A stretch of 64,000 nt of DNA from Aptenodytes patagonicus (taxonomy: Eukaryota > Chordata > Aves > Sphenisciformes > Spheniscidae), in contig NC_134961.1 in NCBI RefSeq assembly GCF_965638725.1, positions 4,402,001 through 4,466,000 on the forward strand. Reading direction: 5' to 3'. Made by a program: the position numbers and the translations under genes. This document shows, one piece after another, positions 54,001 through 62,100 of this stretch (positions are counted from its first letter, which is position 1; each line of letters begins with the position of its first letter). The notes below the pieces were generated by a model. That model saw nothing but the letters and a program-made list of their open reading frames with translations. It did no database searches and had not been told where the DNA came from.

Positions 54001-54801
54001 GGCCAGGCGGGGGGCACGAAGGGGCCGCGCCCTCCCCGTGCCGAGGAGGAAGGGCACTCGAGGGCCGGTTCCGTGCTGCTCCCAGGCGGACGAGGCCCGC
54101 GTGGTGCGGCTGCCTCCCGCTCAGCCTTCCCGCCTCGAAGAGACGAGGCGGCCGTCCCCGCCGGCAGCCGGGGCCCCACCGGGCCCGGACGCCCCGCTCA
54201 CCTTGAAGTCTCGGCTGTGCTGCGGGGTGTACTCCAGCGTCCAGAGCGCCCGCACCAGCTGCGCCAGCTGCTCGGTGACCTCGCCGGGCGCGGGCGGCGG
54301 GCCGTCGGCGGCGGGGCCGGCGGTGGCAGGGGGCGGCCCGCCGCGGAACTGCTCCAGCGCCAGGAACTCGGCGAAGAGCTCGGTGTTGCTGAGGCACTGC
54401 AGGATGGCGTTCATGAAGCAGGTGTTGCCGTGGTTGCGCAGCCCCGCCACGCCGGGCACGGCCTCGGGGCCGCCGGCGGGCCGCGGCGGGGGCTCGGGGC
54501 TGCGCGGCGGGCCCGGCGGGAAGCAGCTGCCCAGGCCGCCGGCCGCCTGCGGCGGGGGCAGGCGCGGGGCGTGCGGGCCGCGGGGCTCGGGCTCGCTGCT
54601 GTAGTGCGAGAGGGTGGAGAGGGTCTTCAGCACGCGGCTCATGAACCCGCCGAGCGACCGCCCGGACGGGGACGGGGCGGCGGCGGGGGACGGGGCCGAG
54701 CCCGCGCCGCCGCCCGCTGCCCGCCCGCGGAAGAGCCGCTTGCTGAAGGAGCGCTTCTCCTTGGCGCTGCCGGCCGGTCCGGGGCCGCTCACCCGCGACA
54801 T
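25533..54801 (-). CDS. USP31: USP31, ubiquitin carboxyl-terminal hydrolase 31 (16 coding exons, complete)
   Basis: Deubiquitinating cysteine protease of the USP/UBP family. Sixteen exons join without a frame break into 1,332 codons plus stop, close to the roughly 1,350 residues of the human protein. The Cys box GNTCFMN gives catalytic Cys128, the His box GGHYT gives His713, and the FDDSD segment places the third triad residue at about Asp730. Two CPHC pairs (281-284 and 609-612) form the zinc-ribbon of the fingers region. The catalytic domain spans about 118-768; the rest, to 1332, is a low-complexity Ser/Lys/Arg tail, mostly in the last exon. The N-terminal 1-115 is Pro/Gly/Ser-rich. All splice sites are GT-AG except intron 13 (GC-AG). 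Family knowledge: USP31 is the closest relative of USP43 and has been reported to damp NF-kB signalling; the substrate cannot be read here. The start is the first ATG in a CpG island in the family's expected N-terminus. The gene is intact, with no sign of decay. Confidence 0.96.
28155..28307 (-). CDS. USP31: USP31 exon 15 (residues 769-820), start of the Ser-rich tail
   Basis: Found by splice sites and frame. It encodes STSSSLCEHWVSRLPGSK, then a Ser/Arg-rich stretch and GERSEDDG. Acceptor CCTTGCAG, donor GTGTGT. Marks the move from the catalytic domain to the disordered C-terminus. Confidence 0.94.
29029..29187 (-). CDS. USP31: USP31 exon 14 (residues 716-769), end of the catalytic domain
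   Basis: Encodes AYCKNSVDGQWYCFDDSDVQ, with the third triad residue at about Asp730, then AYILFYQRR, which closes the USP fold. Acceptor TCTCTCAG, donor GTAAGC. Confidence 0.96.
29188..30046 (-). other. USP31 intron 13, a GC-AG intron
   Basis: The donor reads ACAG/GCAAGT and the acceptor TTTCTCTCAG/CA. The reading frame of both flanking exons allows no GT donor. GC-AG introns make up about one percent of vertebrate introns and usually have a strong remaining consensus, as here. Confidence 0.88.
30047..30272 (-). CDS. USP31: USP31 exon 13 (residues 641-716), His-box exon
   Basis: Encodes EGDRRMKLQNMVKFPL through VCNHHGTMQGGHYT, with catalytic His713. The exon must end after ACAG because the next exon supplies CA to finish an Ala codon. 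The donor is therefore GCAAGT, a GC donor with an otherwise perfect consensus. No in-frame GT donor fits the family sequence nearby. Confidence 0.94.
30449..30568 (-). CDS. USP31: USP31 exon 12 (residues 601-640)
   Basis: Forty codons in phase 0. It encodes LAPDDAWRCPHCKQLQQGS, with the second CPxC zinc pair (Cys609, Cys612), then LPDVLIIHLKRFRQ, the classic USP motif before the His box. Acceptor CTTGTAG, donor GTAAGG. Confidence 0.96.
31903..32032 (-). CDS. USP31: USP31 exon 11 (residues 557-600)
   Basis: Encodes LFVNTEEEYIPDSESV, then HHQPQTCTLSQCFQLYTKEE, the helix-rich segment just before the second zinc pair. Acceptor GATGCAG, donor GTAGGG. Confidence 0.96.
32527..32604 (-). CDS. USP31: USP31 exon 10 (residues 531-557)
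   Basis: A 78-base exon found by frame. It encodes TLKSCGQGGTAHVKLVVEWD, then KETKE, and ends with TA of a Tyr codon before donor GTAAGT. Acceptor CTCTCCAG. Confidence 0.93.
33131..33225 (-). CDS. USP31: USP31 exon 9 (residues 500-531)
   Basis: Encodes VCPFSLRVVSVVGITYLLPQ, then EERPLCHPTVER. Acceptor CTTGCAG, donor GTGGGT. Part of the catalytic-domain insert. Confidence 0.95.
33836..33947 (-). CDS. USP31: USP31 exon 8 (residues 462-499)
   Basis: Encodes FGLPFVLHLEKTIAWDILQK, then EILEKMQYFLRPTACMQ. This is a conserved part of the region between the two zinc pairs. Acceptor CTTCCTGTAG, donor GTGAGT, in frame on both sides. Confidence 0.96.
34685..34868 (-). CDS. USP31: USP31 exon 7 (residues 401-462)
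   Basis: Encodes a variable linker (GIHVNNNLNNLKCGTEHS, then a Ser/Thr/Lys-rich stretch), followed by the conserved DKIVLLVCNRACTGQQSK. Acceptor TTTTTCAG, donor GTGACT. The first two thirds probably form a surface loop in the catalytic domain. Confidence 0.93.
35649..35793 (-). CDS. USP31: USP31 exon 6 (residues 353-401)
   Basis: Found by splice sites and frame (acceptor TGACTCCAG, donor GTAAGT). It encodes IVLTEMYYDGFHRSFCDTDD, then a conserved hydrophobic stretch CIFAFETPEIF. It ends with one base of a Gly codon. Confidence 0.95.
36322..36457 (-). CDS. USP31: USP31 exon 5 (residues 307-352)
   Basis: Encodes PLYVTVVYQGKCSHCMRIGV and the segment SGTVARLREAV..TKIPTEQ, which resembles the ubiquitin-like insert of this USP subfamily. 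Acceptor CTCCTCAG, donor GTAACA; ends in phase 0. Confidence 0.95.
37618..37710 (-). CDS. USP31: USP31 exon 4 (residues 276-307)
   Basis: Encodes SSLTCPHCQKQSNTFDPF, with the first CPxC zinc pair (Cys281, Cys284), then LCISLPIPLPHT. It is flanked by acceptor TTTGTACTAG and donor GTATGT. Both junctions split an Arg codon, and the frame is kept. Confidence 0.95.
38855..38943 (-). CDS. USP31: USP31 exon 3 (residues 247-276)
   Basis: Too short to stand out as an open frame; found by splice sites (acceptor TTTTAG, donor GTATGA) and reading frame. It encodes PPLEDDVLLEGPAF, then STFVQELFQAQY, the conserved stretch leading into the first zinc pair. It ends with two bases of an Arg codon. Confidence 0.93.
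39442..39579 (-). CDS. USP31: USP31 exon 2 (residues 201-246)
   Basis: Forty-six codons in phase 0, between acceptor TCTCTGCAG and donor GTAAGG. It carries NIVSKNAMQYRGNAQHDAQE and FLLWLLDRVHEDLN, the QQDA-like box typical of USP enzymes. It is separated from exon 1 by a 14.6 kb intron. Confidence 0.96.
46096..46109. repeat. T14 homopolymer in USP31 intron 1
   Basis: Fourteen T, then C and six more T. No retroposon body, target-site duplication or pol III box is seen next to it. Confidence 0.85.
46260..47560. promoter_or_regulatory. GC-rich block in USP31 intron 1
   Basis: Clearly GC-richer than the rest of the intron, with moderate CpG content and open frames on both strands. Candidate internal enhancer or alternative promoter; no exon with good splice sites and family match was found. 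Confidence 0.22.
54202..54801 (-). CDS. USP31: USP31 exon 1 (residues 1-200)
   Basis: Encodes the N-terminus, a basic stretch (KEKRSFSKRLFRGR), a Pro/Gly-rich linker and the start of the USP domain. It includes GLRNHGNTCFMN with catalytic Cys128. It ends in phase 0 with DFK before the donor GTGAGC. Very GC-rich, inside the CpG island. The ATG at 54801-54799 has G at -3. Confidence 0.95.
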
Positions 54802-54898
54802 GGCTGCGCGGCGCAGCGCGCATCCCCGCCCGGCCGCTCAGCCCGCCGGCCGCCGCATCCCGCCGCCCGCCGGGCCGCAGCCGCCGCGGCTCGCCGCC

Positions 54899-54913
54899 TC
54901 ACGGCGCCGCCAT
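54899..54913 (-). other. Possible four-codon uORF in the USP31 5' leader
   Basis: ATG GCG GCG CCG TGA lies about 110 bases upstream of the USP31 ATG on the minus strand. It would be in the leader if transcription starts at the YY1 element. The ATG context is only moderate (T at -3, G at +4). Confidence 0.4.
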
Positions 54914-54938
54914 GCAGCGGGTGGGGCGGGGCGCGCCG

Positions 54939-54948
54939 TTACGTGACC
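54939..54948. promoter_or_regulatory. CRE/E-box-like site in the shared promoter
   Basis: TTACGTGACC is an ACGTGA-type site for bZIP or USF-like factors. It stands alone in a GC-rich promoter between the two genes. It is a motif match only. Confidence 0.3.
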
Positions 54949-54986
54949 GCGCCGCCACCTTAGCGGCGGGCAGGCGCCGCCGCAGC

Positions 54987-54999
54987 GCCGCCATCTTTG
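54987..54999 (-). promoter_or_regulatory. YY1-type initiator element for USP31
   Basis: On the minus strand this reads CAAAGATGGCGGC, an exact match to the AANATGGCGGC core element. That element usually sits within about 30 bases downstream of the start site in the sense direction. This would put USP31 transcription start at about 55,000-55,020 and give a 5' UTR of about 200 bases. Confidence 0.55.
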
Positions 55000-55349
55000 T
55001 TGCGGGCAGGGCGGAGGGGCGGGCGCGGGGCGGGAGGGGGCGGCCGAGGCCCCGCCCCGCCGCTGACGCCTCCTCTCCCCGTCCCCACGGGGACAAGCGG
55101 CGCGTGGGAGCGGGCTGGCACCGCGCCATGCCACCCACGGCGAACCCGCGGGGCTCCCGCCGGCGGCCGGCGCTTGCTGCGGCCCGCGGGACCCTGCCCG
55201 GGGGTGCCCGCCCGGCCCCGCCGCTCCTGTCGGCCCCGCCGCGCCAGCCCCGGCGGCAGCCGTGGGGCGGCGCTGCGCGGCCGCGGAGCGGGGGCGGCGG
55301 GCGGCGGCGGGGCGGGCCGGGGCGGGCCGGGCGGGGCGGGCGGCGGGGG

Positions 55350-55442
55350 TAGGTGCCGGGGCGGCCGCCCGCCGCGCCATCGGCAGCGGCGCCGGGGCCG
55401 GGAGCGCAGCGATGGCCCCGCCGGGCCCGGAGAGCGGCCGAG
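55350..55442 (+). other. SCNN1G: SCNN1G exon 1 (inferred; 5' end unknown)
   Basis: The ATG exon begins right after a strong acceptor (CTCTCCGCAG at 55,765-55,774), so a further exon must lie upstream. The best donor is GGCCGAG/GTGAGG, ending the exon at 55442 and leaving a 332-base intron. The exon's left boundary is a guess. In mammals exon 1 is non-coding; here it holds an in-frame ATG at 55,412. Confidence 0.5.
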
Positions 55443-55692
55443 GTGAGGCGGGGCGGGGGCGCCGCAGCCACGGGCTGCCTCGGAGGACCCGGGTTCCCCT
55501 GGAAAATGCTGTTTTACGGCCTAAACACCCGCCGCGGGGGTGGGCGGGATGCCGGTTCACGGCTCCGCAGTCGGTAGCGGCGGGACAGCGGGGCCCTGTC
55601 AGCGCGGGGGCCGCCCGGCCGCGCCGCGGGGGCGGGCGGTGGCAGCTCCGGCGGTAACGCGGCGAAGCGGTGGGAGGGCGCCGGCCCCGCCG

Positions 55693-55711
55693 CCCCCCCC
55701 CCCCCCCCCCC
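55693..55711. repeat. C19 tract in SCNN1G intron 1
   Basis: Nineteen C in the short intron before the ATG exon, about 64 bases from the acceptor. Can form a G-quadruplex on the other strand and an i-motif on this one. Confidence 0.95.
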
Positions 55712-55774
55712 GCTGCCCCCACGGCCGCCGCCCCCGCCCCGCCGCGCTCAGGCGCCCGGTCTGCCTCTCCGCAG

Positions 55775-56105
55775 CTGCCGTCGGCGCCATGGCCCCCGGG
55801 AAGAAGATCACGGCCCGGATCAAGAGGACGCTGCCGGTGAAGGGCCCGCAGGCGCCGACGCTGAGCGAGCTGATGAGGTGGTACTGCCTGAACACCAACA
55901 CGCACGGCTGCCGGCGCATCGTGGTGTCCCGGGGCCGCCTGCGCAGGTTCATCTGGATCCTGCTGACCCTGAGCGCCGTCGGGCTGATCCTCTGGCAGTG
56001 CGCGGAGCTTCTCATGAACTACTACAGCGCCTCGGTCTCTGTCACCGTCCAGTTCCAGAAGCTGCCCTTCCCCGCCGTCACCATCTGCAACATCAACCCC
56101 TACAA
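55775..56105 (+). CDS. SCNN1G: SCNN1G exon 2 (first certain coding exon, residues 1-106)
   Basis: The ATG at 55,789 has a strong context (GCGCC ATG G). The exon encodes MAPGKKITARIKRTL, the His39-Gly40 motif, membrane helix 1 (FIWILLTLSAVGLILWQ) and KLPFPAVTICNINPY. It ends with AA of a Lys codon before donor GTAAGG. Confidence 0.96.
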
Positions 56106-59100
56106 GTAAGGCACGGGGTGCCGGGCGGCCGGCGGGCGCTGGCAGGGAGGAGAGGGTGGTCCCCAGCCGCCGGGGACTCCTGGCAAATTCATCGTCCCCT
56201 CACCAGCCCAGCACCAAACCCCTTCCCGGGCTTATCCTGCTGCGCCACAGTGCTGCTCGTCAGCAGTCTTTCCCAACTGTGGGTTTTCCCTCTACAGCAC
56301 TTTGAGTACCGTATCCACCTCTGTGCTGATGCTCTTCAGACACATGTGGATTATAATCGCATCCTTCACTTGCTGCCTGCTGAGCTAGACTCAGTCGATT
56401 TAGCTTTCTGCTCGAGACAGTCCCTGGCCGGCTCCGTGGTTCTCGTCAAATTCCCTTCTTCCCAGCACCAAAGTTCCAGGATTACAAACAAAGGCGTCTC
56501 CTGAAGAATGGAAAGGGAACATCTGTCACTCCTCTGTTGCTTCTTTCTTTCCTTATAGGATGCTTTGACATTATCAATCAACAATACTTTTTCTCCTGTC
56601 AAATTACACTTTACGCTGATGTCTGTTCTGCTGCCAGCTACCCACCCCGGTCCCTGCAGGCGATCCAGCTCTCTGGTGCCTCTTGGCACAGATGCAGAAA
56701 TCTTATTTCCACATGCTTTGCCTCCTTGGGCTTGCTAACACAACCTCCAAGCAGCTTGGGAGTCTGCGAGGGCTTTCTCTGTAGTTCAGTCTGCTTTTGG
56801 TCCTTGCTCTGAGATCTCTCCATGGGCATAGCTGTGTCTGCCCACACTGATGTAAATTGATGTGGTAGTAAGAGAGATCGATGTGAGTCCGCGACAAAGA
56901 ATTCTGTCCTGAGCGATGAAATTCTCAGTCAGCAGGCAAAACACTGCAGCGAGGGGGTGAGGTGAGATGGGATGTCACTTTCTATCACATTGTCTCCAAT
57001 GCAGGTACAGTTCGATGAAAGACTATTTATCTGAATTGGACAAAGAGACAAAAAAAGCTTTGGAGACTTTCTACGGGTTTTCAGAGGGCAAGTCCAAGGT
57101 GCGCCGGTCGGTGGATGAGTGGAACAGCACAGGGAGCGACTTCTTCAAACAGATCCCTCTGCTGAAGTTTGAGGACCTCTCTAAGACAGCGACTGACCTT
57201 CGCAGTGGCCAGAAGAGGAAAATAGAGGGCAGTGTCTTTCACAAGGATTCGTCCATAGTGAACTCTGGGGATTCAAATGATATCATCGGCTTTCAGCTGG
57301 TGAGTGTCACTCTTCCTTGGCCAGCAAGTTCCCTGTGGGGCAACAAAGGGGTGTTTTGGGTTGGTATCCCTCTGGCCAGTTTTATTGCTTGCTTAGGTAG
57401 CTTTATAGTGAAATAACACTCCCCCTGCTCTTTTGCCCATTCTGCCATGCCTCCATGGCTGCCTGCAGTTCATCTCCAGCTCTCTGGAAGAGAAATGCCT
57501 TCCTGAAGTCTACCCAAATAGACTTAGTGCCTTCCGTGACCTGTCCTTTGGGCCTGAAACATTTGATCGTATCACTTAGCCCTGAATGAAAGGTCTTCGA
57601 TGCTCCTTTGTCCTACTATAACTTCATACCTGGTTTTTACTGTGGAAGAGAAATGGTATCACATGTACCTTGTAGAATACATAATTTCATTTCGTCTGAA
57701 ATGCTTTTTCCCCTTTGTAATTATCAGTGCGATGCAAACAACAGCAGTGAGTGTGCACTTTATACGTTCAGTTCTGGTGTTAATGCTATCCAAGAATGGT
57801 ACAAGCTGCATTACATGAACATCATGGCACAAATTCCCCTGGAGACTAAAGAAAAATTGAGTTATTCTGCTGATGACCTTCTACTGACATGTTTCTTTGA
57901 TGGCCTATCTTGTGACAAAAGGTCAGTGCACAGAAAATACCTGCCAGTTTAACAGCTTATTTCCAAGTACAGAATACATAGGAATTGAATATGTGGTATT
58001 TGCTGAATTCCAGCAGGAACCATTTCCATTTTTAAATGAAAGCAAACATTTGTGTCTTCGTGAACTTTAATTACGCTCTTTAATTTAATTTGTCATAGTG
58101 TTCTGCTGTCCACATTTCGGATAAACCCATGGGTTTTGGCAGAATCAAATCTACTTGCTTATGATTGTGGCAGTACAATTCTTGTGTGTCCTGGTAACAG
58201 GAGAGTCACCCCTTCATACTGGGGATAACAGCAGAGTTCCCCTGTGCAGTTGTGGGGATAAGATTAAACTTGTACACGGGTTTAGCAATTTCCCCACTGC
58301 CAGGCGCAAAGCAAGCTGAACTGTAACTCTTGTTATGGAAGACATTTTGCTTGTGTCTGTAATCGTGCAAATGCATAACATCTTTTCTTGGAATGAAGAC
58401 ATTTGCTTGAGTGGGAGGGGATGTCCACAGGAAAGACACGAATGTGCTTGAATCACGAGGGTGTGTCCGCAGCCTCCCCTGCGTGACAGTGGCTATGACA
58501 CCTTTTCTGAAAAATGAGGAGTCGTGTTCCTTTAGACACTTGGCTGTCGAATGAAAGAGGACTCTGTCCCCTCCACCGCCACCTTCCTGCTAGTTCTGTA
58601 AATCCGCTTCCCCGACCTTCTCAGCCCCCATTCCCACATGAAAACCTCCTAAACTTTTCATTTCCTGATGCTATTAAACCAGATCATATTTCCATGTAGT
58701 TTCAAGATACTAAGAAAAAGACACACTTTCCAGCAAAATTAATTGCTTGCCAAAAAAAAAAAAAAGAAACATCCAGTCCAGCTGTGTCTCTGCCAAAACA
58801 AAAAGCCCAAATCTGCTGATTTTCTCCCACAGACAGTTAAAACTGCAGAGGGCAATGTAACAATATTTAATTTCTTTCAGGCACTTCACTCTTTTCCATC
58901 ATCCCCTGCATGGCAATTGCTATACCTTCAACAGTGGGGAAAACGGGACGATCCTGAGCACCTCCACGGGAGGCAGTGAGTACGGTAAGGAAACCAAGTT
59001 TGCAGAGGAACTATTAGATAACAAGCGGTTCAGCGAACTGGATCCCACTGGAGAGTGATTGATGTGTTGGCTCTAGATGTGCAAGCTGATTGGGGAAATG

Positions 59101-62100
59101 CTTGTTTGAACTAGTGCAAACTATTGCCAGAGAATAAAGATAATATCATTGCATCACTAATGTTTTCCATCTGAAATTACTGCTTCCCAGTTATATAACT
59201 TTTTAAAGTAGGTTTCAGCCACGTTCTACGGAGACACTATTTGTTTGCTGTACTTGGGGCCGCGGAGGGACATTGCTTGCTGCAAGGGTCTCAGTCTAGC
59301 ACTGCAAAGGCTTTGCTTGGTTGTTACAGTTCTACTTAAGGCCAGATAATATTAAGTAAACTGTGCTGCCCTCCCTGACCAGAATGGCTCTGGCTTCTGG
59401 TGTAACTCTGCTCCTGCCTTGCCTCTGTTCTTCAGGATTGCAGGTTGTTCTGTATATAGATGAAGCGGACTACAACCCCTTCCTGGTGACATCCACAGGA
59501 GCCAAGATCATTGTCCATGACCAGAACGAATATCCCTTCATTGAAGACATCGGCACAGAAATTGAGACTGCAGCAGCCACCTCCATAGGGATGCACTTTG
59601 TGAGTGACAGCAATCTTGTTTCCTCCTGGTGCACGGCACCATTTCATTGAAACAGATGTAAAAATGAACTGATAGGATGTTTGAATATAGCCAGTAGCTG
59701 GAAGGCATCTAATACCTCGCACTTGAGTGGCTGAAGTGCCCCGAGGAAAATCCTGTGATAGCACTTTTCTGAACAAAGTTTTCGCTTGCGCAGAGGCTGT
59801 TGGAAAAATCAGGTCTTTATCAACCAAACAGGGATTTTGTTTGTTCTCCCTTTTCTCCGACCCCTTGGCTTTCCAGGGGACTTTTTTGTTTTGTTTTCAC
59901 AGCAAAATCCACAACCACAGAAATGTGTTGTCAAGTGCCCCGTTTCGCTTTAGCAATAAGCAGAGGAGTTTGCATCCCACGCAGGTTCCAGGGGTGGAAA
60001 AGAACAAGCTTGAGCTGTGGGTAACCCACGTTAGGGTCAGGTCTGTAGAGATGACTGCAGCGCAACTCATTTAACTGTTTTGTGGGTGTGAGTCTCATTT
60101 TTCTGGGTTTCTTGTTATTCCAGCTGTAAAGAAAACCTCGTGGGCAGTGACTCTGCCTTTGCCAGCTTAGTGAAGCGTCTTGCCGTTGCTGTCAGCAAGG
60201 GCAGGGAGGGCTGCAGCTCCAAATTTCCCCAATTAGTGTAGTGCAGAGAAGGCATTTGACCCAAGGGGCTTCTTTCCGTGGTAGAGAAGTGAAAGCAGTG
60301 CCATCAGGCAAGCCAGACTTTCCCCTTTCATCTGGATGGGCTGTTAAGTGAGCATTTTAGTTCTGCCCTTTCTTCACTGATGGTTGGGTCAAATGCACCA
60401 GCCGGCCAGCTTATCTTTCGTGGCTGGGTGTGCCAGATCTAGATAGTCCACGCATTAGAAAAGACATTAAAAACAGGGTTGATGGTTTTAAAATGTGCAA
60501 ATAGTTAACTATCTTCCAGCTGTCTGGAAAACTGTGGCAGCAACTGCTTGGTCTAACCAGTGGGGATAAATGCTACCTGACAAACAAAAAGTGAATAGAA
60601 GGTATGGGAACCAGAACGGTGTAAAGGAGGCAAAGTCTCGCAAGACTATTTATTTCCTTTATAATCTATTACACCTTACAGGAGAAAGTCACTGCAGGCA
60701 GAGTCTCAATATTTAAATGTAGTATTTTCCTGGTACAGTAGATTTGGACTGTTGCATATAGTATTAAAAACAAGACTGAACATATCTCGGTGGCTGTGTT
60801 TAAAAGATTTGGCATGAGGAAGTGATCTGATTGCATCCTAATGTAACAGCCGAAACAGAAGCTGGACACAGTTTCTGGACTGAAAACAAAAGCTGATGAT
60901 CACTGTACTGCCAGTAAAGGAAGACTCCAGAGAGCCTGCCGAGGGGGAGTCGCGATTGTCAGGACAGGGCCGCACCACCGAGGCACCGGATCAGTCCTTG
61001 TACCCGCATCCAAATACATGGAGGAGGACACAGCGGACATGTGCCACAGACAACGCTGCTCACTAGAGGCTTGAGCGTGGCAATCGCTGTTTTCCAAATG
61101 CGAACATCAGTGTCTAGGTTATCGCTCATGTATTTCTGCTGTGTACTAGGACTTCCCCTCCGCCTCCAAAAATATTCCAAGATGTTTGGAATGCAAACAA
61201 GGCCTTGCTTGGTAGGAGTTTCAGTGCTTTAGTTAAATATTTAGTTTGGAAATTATTTCAGTGCCTGAATGAACAAGAAAGCTTTTGTAGGAGTATAAGC
61301 CACAACAAAAAAATTCTATACAGGATCCATCACCTGTCAGAAGATAGAGCAGCAGACTGAGGCAGGTGTCCTGGCATTAGATTGTCTGCGGAAGTTAAAA
61401 GCATATTAAAAGCTGGTTTCATTCAGTTTTCAGAAGTAATCCATCTCTAATACTGAAATCACATGTATCTGTGTTCCCTCCAAAGAGAGATTTGAGCATC
61501 TTTCTAAAAGAGCTGACTTGCATCATGCATGCCTGTAGCCTTCTATTGCTGCAGACAAAAATGGTAACGCTCGCTCTCAGGCTTGACCTCAGTAACCTGT
61601 AGATCTATAGTCAGTGCCTTAAAGGTGAGCAGGCATTTCTCAGGTTCCTACTAAATTGATCCTTTGTAGGATCAGCCCCTAATTTTAAACTCTGTAGAGA
61701 AAGATAGGTGAATGGCTTCTTAAATGCGTGACATTTCTTGTGGTTTCAGGCCACTTTCTTTGTTATAAAGTGGATAATTACTGCAGAAAGATGGTAAGAG
61801 TTTAGGGCTGAGCTAGGTAGGGCAGTCTGCAGGAAGCAGACAACGTAGCCTGAATTGGGTCTTGTGAATCTGAGTGCTCCCAGCCCTGGTTTCAGCAGAC
61901 CTTGCAGGCACAGCACTTGGCATTTCAGAGCTGTTTTCTCTGGACAGAGATCGCAGAACAGGAGAAGGTTCATCGGAGAGGAAGGGTCAAAGCAGTACCT
62001 GGAAAAAGTCCTGAAGGAGATACAAACATTTGATTTAGAGTGATTTTAGAGAGGTGGTGTTGAGCACTAGTGGAGCCTGAAGTGCTGTTTTACCCACAGA

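Larger units (their letters stand above)
39580..54201 (-). other. USP31 intron 1 (14.6 kb)
   Basis: Mostly unique mid-GC sequence with no credible exon. It holds a T14 tract at 46,096-46,109, a GC-rich block at about 46.26-47.56 kb, a second smaller one at about 50.46-50.73 kb, and AT-rich stretches at about 49.5-50.1 and 51.4-52.4 kb. First introns of this size often carry regulatory elements; nothing more specific is supported. Confidence 0.6.
53860..55790. promoter_or_regulatory. CpG island, divergent promoter of USP31 and SCNN1G
   Basis: Extremely GC- and CpG-rich sequence covering USP31 exon 1 and the inferred first exon of SCNN1G. It has dense GGGCGG-type Sp1 boxes at about 55,010-55,060 and 55,290-55,350, and no TATA box in the expected places. 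The head-to-head arrangement implies a shared or closely abutting promoter. Confidence 0.8.

Noticed and set aside
53836-54963. 375-codon plus-strand frame antisense to USP31 exon 1
   Set aside because: Mirror of a GC-rich coding exon; no independent support.
54838-55905. 355-codon minus-strand frame over the promoter
   Set aside because: Lies across the promoter, the SCNN1G first exon and its ATG exon in antisense. Composition is low-complexity Pro/Ala/Arg. Shadow of the CpG island.
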